Below, in pieces: positions 52,501 to 61,500 of a stretch of DNA of 64,000 nt; within the stretch, counting starts at the first letter, position 1; each line of letters begins with the position of its first letter. Both the position numbers and the translations under genes were made by a program. The stretch is from Candidatus Endomicrobium neocapritermitis. Its GTDB lineage: Bacteria > Elusimicrobiota > Endomicrobiia > Endomicrobiales > Endomicrobiaceae. The notes beneath the pieces were generated by a model. The model worked only from the letters and a program-made list of their open reading frames with translations, made no database searches and was not told the DNA's origin. The stretch covers positions 1 to 64,000 of the forward strand of contig WRJZ01000044.1 of assembly GCA_009778325.1 (NCBI GenBank), in the 5' to 3' direction.

Positions 52501-55500
52501 AGTCTGATTTATTGTAAAGTTCTATAACTCCGACAGTAAGCAATCCGAGGCTTGCCGAATCGGCAAAAGAGTTTTGATTGGATACTGATTTTGCATTTAC
52601 GCTTAAATTTTGGGCGTATATGTTTGAAGCATTTGTTCCGCCAATTATTACTTCATTGAGAGAATTATTATCAGTGGTGCTCACTACGCCGCTGACACTC
52701 AAACCTCCTACGTTTCCGGACTGGGATTTCGAAAAAAGATTCGTGACCGCGCCGGAGTTAACTTCAATTTCGCCGGTTCCGGTTTTATTGTTGTTTACGT
52801 CGGAATCGGCAAAAATACTAAGCCCGCCGCCAAGCTGCGCTTTTGTGTTAACCGCCGATTTATTCTTTAAAACAACGCCGCCTATAGCCACAAAACCTGC
52901 GGTTAAAGTCACTGCTTCGGCTTTTTGTGAAACATAGCTGTCAGACAAAACGCTTAATTTATCGGAAACCTGAAAAACGCTGTTATCTTTAAGCGAAGAA
53001 ACAACATTTCCGCTGACTGAATTATCTATCCATATGCCGTTTAGCCCTATAAGCCCGCCTGAACCGCCTATCGCTTTCGCGTCGGATGAAGCGTTATGAT
53101 AAGCTTTTACCGTAACATTTTTGGCTTTTACGGTATTATTAGAACCGATATAAGCGTTATTCGAAAGATTTATGCGGCTTACTGCAACAGAAGCGGCAAT
53201 AGCAAGCGCGCCGACTGCGACTCCTGCGAAATTAGCGTTTACCGCAGTATTTCCGTTAGTTAAAACATTCAAATTATAAAGATTTAATTTTGAGCCCGCA
53301 CTTGTGTATGCGTTTAAATTATCCGTAACGTCCACTACAAAAATATTTGCCGCTGCCGCTCCGGCTCCGCCTGCCGCGGAAACCATATTTACTTCGACAT
53401 CATTGTCTGTCTGCGCTTTTACGGTAAGGCTGTTGACCGTAGGATTAACGGCGGATTGGTCTCCTATAATCACATTGCTTCCTATCAGGGCATTGGTTCC
53501 GCCGTCTTTATTGACAACTCCGACGACAGCGCCTGCCGCCACATACCCGGCCGCAATATTAATAAAATTCGAATTGATATAAGAATTTGATTTTGCCAAA
53601 ACGTTAATATCGCGCGCCTTGTTTATTATTGAGCCGGCATCGATATAAGCGTTAGTTATATTATTGGAATTTATTACCGCTACGCCGGCATTTATGCCCG
53701 CGAATGCTCCTATGGCGCCCATATAAATGTCGGTATCGTTTGCAGTATCGGAATTTGCCGTAATATTTATATCGTTTGCCGAAATTTTTCCGCTTATGCT
53801 TGCTTCCGTGCGGGTTTTTAAACTCTGAACGGCTACCGCCGCGTTTACGGCGACAGCTCCGACCGAACCCGAGCCGATTGTAGAGTCTATAACGGTTTTA
53901 TCGCCTGCCGAGACATTTACATCTCCGGATGCCTTAACGTCTCCGTCAATGTAAGCGAAAGTGCCGTTTTTACGCGGAGGAGCATTGTAAATTTCCATGT
54001 AATCGGAATCAAAACCGTCAATGTTATTTGCATCTATAAGCCCGCCGCCGCCGATATCACTTTTACCTAACATGTTACTCATTTTCATGCTGTCGCTTAT
54101 GCCTTTATCGGTATCTTTAAGATAAGTGCCGGTATTAGGATCTTCCTCGGCGTCTTCCTTTGCTCTATTGTCCGTGTCAACATTTCCGCCTACAACTATA
54201 ACGTCAACCGTAGCGGTAACGCCGACTAATCCTCCTGCTCCCGAAACAACTATATCTTTTATCTTTTTGTCATTTTGCGCGTCAACGCTCACATTGTTGC
54301 TTTTCTCAATATTAATTCCGCTTCCTATGCCTGCTGTAACATTATTATTATATACTCCTACGGAAACTCCCGCCGCAACGCCCGCAATGCCTCCTGCAGC
54401 GCTTATATATATTTTGTCCACTTCCAAAGTGTTTTTCGCGTTGACGGTTATATCTTCTTCCGCGTTTAAAGTATAAGTTTTCCCGTCAGTGCTGATTATA
54501 CGGGCAAAGGTATCGGTATTGTTTACGCTTACTCCGGCAGTTATTGCCACTCCGGCTATCCCTGCGCCGAACGACGCAAGATTAGCGAAAGTTTTTTGAT
54601 ATCCTTCGGCGTCAAGCCTTATATTTCCCGAAGCCGTAATATTTGAGTTTACAATTTCGGCTATTGTGGAATTCGATATGATGCTTGCAAACACGGTTCC
54701 CGACACGCCGGCGTAAAACCCGACTGCGGCAGTTCCCATAGCTATGCCTATTTTGCCTTTTACAGGGTCTGCTTCGCCTATAATGACCGTGTCTTTAGCT
54801 TCAACCGAAACGTCTCTGGCGGTTACATTGCTGTTTTTTATGTAGGCTGTGTTTTCGCTTTGATTTACGCCTACAACAACATTGCCGGCTACGCTTGCTC
54901 CGCCCGAAAAAGCTCCGCTTACAACTGCTGCCGCGTATTTTTCCGTATTTTTAGTTTTTACTTCAACATCGCCTTTAGCGTTTATCATCTTTGTAGAAGC
55001 GCCTGAATTATCTATATAAGCTTTAACTTCATTATTCATGGTTTCGAAATCAGCCGCAACTCCTATAGCGGCGGTTCCCGAAACCGAAACCGCGCCGGCA
55101 ATGGTTGTCGCGTTGGTTTCATTTTCCGCGATAACGCTTATGCCCGAGTCGTTATTATAATCAGCCGCCGTACTTGCGTCATAATCTTTATTTATATCGC
55201 TGTTTTCTATTTTCGCGATTGAAATTCCGTCTATAACAGAACCTGTAATCCCGCCCGCTACCGCTACCGTGCCGGAGCCGGCTATAGCGGCATTGAATAC
55301 AAAAATATCGTCAAGTATGTTCGACTTTACGGCAAGCCCGCGCAATCCGCCGAAAGAAGAAGAGCTTAACGCGTTCCCCTTGCCTTTCGCGGTAATATCC
55401 GAATTTGTAACGCTCGCGTATGACCTGCTGCCTACAAAATGCAAACCTACGTTGCCGCCAACGCCTACGGTACCGCCTATAGCGGCCGCTCCGCTGTAAA

Positions 55501-58500
55501 GATTAATATCATTTCTGCTGTCAGCCAAAAGCCCTATTGAACCTTCCGAAATTATAGAAGAATTTTTTATATATGCGTTTGCTTTGTTGTGAACAAGTCC
55601 TATTCCCGCCGCGCCGGCAACGCCAACGGTTCCCGCGCCGCCTAAAGCCGCTATAATAAGCTGTATTTCGCTTTCGGAAAGAGCTTTAACTTCAATGTTT
55701 CCTTCATTTTCAATTTCAGCGTTTTCTATAAAAGCTTCCGCCGAATTGCTTAAAGAATTAAAACCGACGCCAATGCCTATGCCTACATTGTTTCCTATAC
55801 CCGCTGCTCCGGCAATCGCAAAAATATAAGAATCGTCTTTGGCTGATAAAGATATATCCTGAGCTTTTATCGCTTCCAAACCTTTTCCTTTTATATAGCT
55901 TTGCGTTTCATTGCCTATAACGTTGACATTGACCGTTACCGCAGCGCCGACTTGTCCCAATCCGACGCCTACTGAGCCTGCGATAGATCTTATGTCGGAC
56001 GAATTTACAGCGTCTAAAGAAATATTATTTTTCGTTACATCATCGGTAAGAGATATGTCTGAATCTTCTATATATGAACTTGTATTATTATTTAAAATAT
56101 TGACGCCTATAGCCGCGCCTATGCCTGCCGCGCCAAGCGCTATGCCCGCTGCTCCCGCTATAGCAAAAATATTAGAATCGTCATATGAATTTATTTTTAA
56201 ATTTCCTTTTGACGTAATCTTCGAATTTTTAATATATCCCTGCGTTTCGTTATCGGTTAAATTAATTGAACCAGAGCCCGCGACAGCTACGCCGTCGCTT
56301 GAGAAAGAACCTGCAAGGCCGACAGCCACCGAAACAATGCCCGCTTCGCTTTTTGCGTCCAGCGTTATATCTCCTTCATTGTCAACAGTTGAATCTTCTA
56401 TATAAGCTTTCGCGTTATTTTTAATCCAGCTTATGCTGCCTGCGCCGGCTACCGCAACTCCGGTATCGGCATCGGGAGAGGTAAGGCTTACTCCACCGGT
56501 CGCGTTTACTATATCGCTGTCTTCTTTAGCGATAATTTCCAAGTTTTGCGTTCCGGTATAGTCCGAACCGCCTTCAATGGACGCGTTTGTTTCGCCCGTA
56601 ATATTCGAAACTCCGGCGCTGCCGGAAATAGCTATACCGAAACTGCCGGAATCGCCCGAACCGCCGCTTGTTCCGGAAGAAGAATCCGCCATATTATTCT
56701 TATCCGGATTATCAGCCTGCTGCCCGCTCTTTGAAGAGTCCTTACCCGCGTAAGCCGCCGCTATGGCATAAGAATGTATAAGCCCGTCGCTTAAGGCATA
56801 AAGCTTAGCGTTTTGCGAATTGTTTATAATGGAATCTATTATTTTTGCATTGGTATTTTTTGTAATATCGTTTACCGTTACGGAAGCGCCCACAGCAGCC
56901 GTCTCAGACATTGAAAGGCTGCCAGCTATGTTAACTAAAAGCGGAGTATATTTCGCTTCAATATTAAGTTTTCCGTCCGTAAGATTTCCTGTTTCAATTT
57001 TTATATCCGAACTTTCTATAAAAGCGTTTACATCACTGTCAACTTTAAGCCAATTGAAAACGCCCTGAAGCCCGAAAGTTTTGCTTGATCCGCCGGCTAT
57101 ACCTATGGTAACATCCAAATGGTCATAATCGGCTTTAACGTTCAAGTCATTGGCATAAAGCTCAGTCCCTTCAATATAAGCGTTTGTTTTTGTTTTATAC
57201 CATACCTGATTATAAGTTCCGCCTACCCCAACATCAGACCCGCCCTGCCCCAAAGGACTTTTATAAGAATCGCCGAAAATTCCGCCGACGGTTACGCTTG
57301 TGGTTTTGGATTTCGCTTCAACGTTTACGGACTGCTCGTCGGTTCTTAAAGAAGAGCCGTCAAAAGCATTGTCTTTTTGATTTACTTTCGCGTCTTTTAT
57401 ATAAGCTTCCGAAGTGAAATCGTAATTTGTGATATTAACCGCGCCGGAAGCCGTAACGCTGAAATCTGACCCGCCTTGCTTCTTGTCGGACGACCCGTTA
57501 TTATTTTCACTGTTATCTTTTGACTCGCCTTCCGGAGCAGAAGACCTTACCCACGTATTTACGAGATCGTCTTTTAAGCTCGTAACTATTTTTTCTTCCG
57601 TAGTACCTTCGCCTTCTTTCGTCGTACTTGATATTTTTTCAAAAATTTCTTTCCCTGTATCTAAACCCGGATTGTCTATAAATTTCTCAAAAACGTCAAA
57701 CCATTCGGATTTAAAAGGCATTTCATGGTTTGAAGATATGTTAATTTTTTTGCCCGCGTCTATAGAAGCGCCGTCTTGGACAACAGCCGTAACTTTGTCT
57801 TCATAGGTTCCTATTACCACGGCGCCCGTGCCTTTAACCGTAGAATCCTGCGAGCCTTCGACTTGGGCGTCCACAAATTGCTTTATGTTCGCGTTTATAA
57901 CTTCTGCTTTCATATTTATGTCGTTTAAAGCTTCAACTTCGGCGTCAGAGCCGGAAATTTCAGCCGCAGCGGTATTTTTAACATCGGCATAAAGAACGGC
58001 TCCCGCAAGAGTTATGGTATTTCCGTCATCACTGCTTCCTTTTTCTTTTTTAACCCCGCTGTTATCATTTGCGTCTTCGGATTTGTCGTTTGTTTTTTTC
58101 TGAAGATTGCTGTCCTTGGTATCTTTTGATTTCGAATTTTGCCCTTCTTCTTTGTCTTCGTCCTTCTTTTTATCTTCTTCGCTTTTTTCATTGCCGGTGC
58201 TTGCAGAAATATTTTGTTTAGTATTTTTAGAATCTATTTTTGAATCTATATTGACGTCTTTGCCGGCTTTAACTTTGCCTTTTACCGAGGCCGTATTTTC
58301 TACTTCGGCTAAATTTACGCCGACGGTAAGACCCAGATTTGCTTTTTTGCCCGCTTTGGTTTCAACCGTAAGAGAAGTGTCTTTTTCAGTGTTTGCGTTT
58401 ATGGAGATATTTTCTTTGGCTTCAAGGTCGGCATCTTTGGAAATGTTTATTGAAGTTGTACCTTCTATATAAGATACGCCTACCGCTCCGCCGAGTTCAA

Positions 58501-61500
58501 CGGTATCTCCGAAAGCGTGCGAAGTTGACTTTGCCTCAACTTCCGAAGTTATTTTGTTTGTTGCTTCTATATTAATATCTTTATCTGCTTTCAGAGTAGC
58601 TTTGCCTATGTCTATTGCCGATTCAGACAGGTTAACCGCTACGGAAGCCGCTAAACCTTTAGCATCGGTCTTCACGGTTGTCTGGGATTCAACGGAAGTT
58701 TTAATATTTATATCGTTATCGGCGTTAATCTTTGTGTCGCCGCTTATATTAATATTTGCCGAAACATCGGACTTGGCAACTTTGCCTTTTATGGCGTCTT
58801 CGGTTAAGTCGCCGATAAGATCTAAAACTTTATTTGTAACAGCTAAAGCCGTATCAGTCAAATCTCTGATTTCTATAGTATCTTCTAATTCCTTATAATC
58901 ATATTTATTTTCAGCGCTCGCTTCTATTGTAATGTCTTTGCCTTCAATTTCCGTGTCCGATATGTCTATGAAAGCTTTTCTTGTGGATATAAGTTCGGCT
59001 CCTTTGTCCGAAGCCTTAACCGTAACATCGCCTTTTGTCGTGCCGTCGCCTACAGACTTTATTATGGAATCCTTTATTTCTATTCCCCTGCCGGATATGT
59101 TTATATCTTTAACGGCTTCAATGTTCTTAGTATTTATTTTAACGTCCGGGTCTGCCGCGGTGGAACGCCTGTTGTCGCCTTCCGAAGCTATCTTTATATC
59201 TTTTCCTGATTTTATCGAACCGTTGATATCCGCGTTATTTACAAGGTCGGTATAATTGACCGGTACGCCTATTGCCAGTTTTGCCTTACCATCACCGCCG
59301 CCATCGCCATCGCCGCCTTCGGCTTTTTTCTTTGGGGCAGTAGCTTTTGTTTTTATATCTTTCTCCGATATAACGGAAATAGTCGCGTTTTCTTTGGCGT
59401 CTATTTTGCTGTCTGCGTCAAACTCTACCGCAGTATCGGCTATTGACACTGAAAGGGCTACAGCTCCCTTATATTTTTCGTCCGATTCGGACTTTGCTTC
59501 CACTTCCGAAGTAATTTTTGATTTTGCTTCCACGGTTACGTCTTTTTCCGCGTTCAACTCTGTTTTGCTCAGATTAATTTTAGACTCGACAAGATTTACT
59601 CCGGCGGCAAGAGCAAGATTTTTTGCTTCAGCCTTTGCGGTTGCCTGAGAATCTGCAAAAGTTTTAATGCTTATATTATTATCGGCGTTAATAACAGTAT
59701 CGCTTATATTAATATTCGCCGTAACATCCGACTTTGCGATTTTGCCGCTCACGGCATTTTCGCTTATTTTATCAACAAGATCCAAAACTTCATTGACTGT
59801 TCCCAAAATTCCGTCAGTTAAATCGTTCACATTTATAATAGAAGTAACGTCGTCATATGTATATTTGTTTTCCGCCGTTGCTTCTATTGTAACGTCTTTG
59901 CCGTCTATTTCGGAGCCTGATATATCTATAGTCGCCTTTCTTGTGGATATGAGTTCCGCTCCCTTATCTTCAGCGGTAATTTTAACATCGCCTTTTTCCG
60001 TAGTGTCGACGGATTTTATTTTAGAATCTTCTATTTTTATGTTTTTGCCGGCTATTTCTATATTTTTTTTGGCTGTGATATCCGCATCTTTTATTCTAAC
60101 GTCTTTTTTAATGTCATTATAATTGATAGCTAAACCTACGGAGATTTTATTGTCTCCTTCGCTTTTTTTGGCATCCCCTTTTGTTTTTATGTCTTCTTCA
60201 TTTACGGCGGATATTGCCGCGTTATTGTCGGCCGTTATTTTAGTGCCGTTGTTAAGGTCTACAGATGTATTGGATATCGCCACTGAAACAGCCACGGCCG
60301 CGTTAAGGTCGTCGGAAGTTGACTTAGCTTCCACTTCCGAAGTAATTTTTGATTTGGCTTCTATGGTTATGTCTTTTGCGGACAATTCGGCTTTTTTGAT
60401 TTCAATATTGGAATTTACAAGATTTACTCCGGCGGCAAGGGCAAGACTGTCCGCTTCGGTTTTTACCGTAATCTTTGAATCGGCCGAAGTTTTTATATTA
60501 AGCTCTTCCTGAGCGGTTATTTTAGTGTTGTCTCCTATGCTTATCCTTGCTTTTACATCCGATTTCGCAAATGCCGCATTTAACGACCCTTCGGTAGCAT
60601 CGGAAATTTGCGTCAACAGGCCTCCTACGGTGTTTAGAATTCCGTCTGTACTCAAATCAAAATTCATATTACTGTCATTCGTGCTGCTGTCATCATAAGT
60701 ATTTTCGCTTTCAGCCGTAATGTTTACGTTTTTACCTTTAAGTACAACATTATTTCCTATATCTATTGAAGATTCCGCTGTCGCGCTTAGAGTTCCCGCT
60801 CCCTTGGCGGAGGCTTCCAGAGTTATATCACCCCAGTTTTTGCCTGCCTCGGAAGTCGAAGCGTCTATTGTTACGCTATCTCCAATAGTAATATTCATTG
60901 CTTTCATCGTTACGCTGCCGGAATCTTCTCCTGGTTTCGCGGTAAAAAGATTGGCTCCTGACTTTATATTTATGGAATCCGCGGCTTCAAGAAGATAATT
61001 TGCTCCGCTTAAATACGTAGCATAATCTCCCGTTACATTTATAATAATCGGGTCAATATAAACATTTCCCATAAGACCGTATTTGGCATAAGCGTCAAAA
61101 ATTCCGCCGTTTAAGTTTACCGTCCTTTTTCCGCTCAATTCAATAAATCCGCCGTTGCCGGTAAGGCCGCCTTTTGCTTCAATCAAAGCTCCTTTATTAA
61201 AAGTTGCGTCATTATCCGCAAATATAAATATTTCTCCGCCTGAAGAGTTCAATCCGCTTCCGCTTGAAGATATATGCGCGCCGTCAAGCAGCTCTATATC
61301 ATTTTTAGCCGTAATGCTTATGTCCGCCCCGTTGACGCTGTCATGGCCGTCGGCTATTATTTTGCCGCTGATTACCGCGTCATTTTGGGATTTTATAAGT
61401 ATTTTGCCGTCTTTTATTACAACTTCCGTGTCTTTTACCGTTTCAAGATTTACTATATCGGACGCTTTTAAGGTTTTTATTTCGCCTGTTTTAGCGATTT

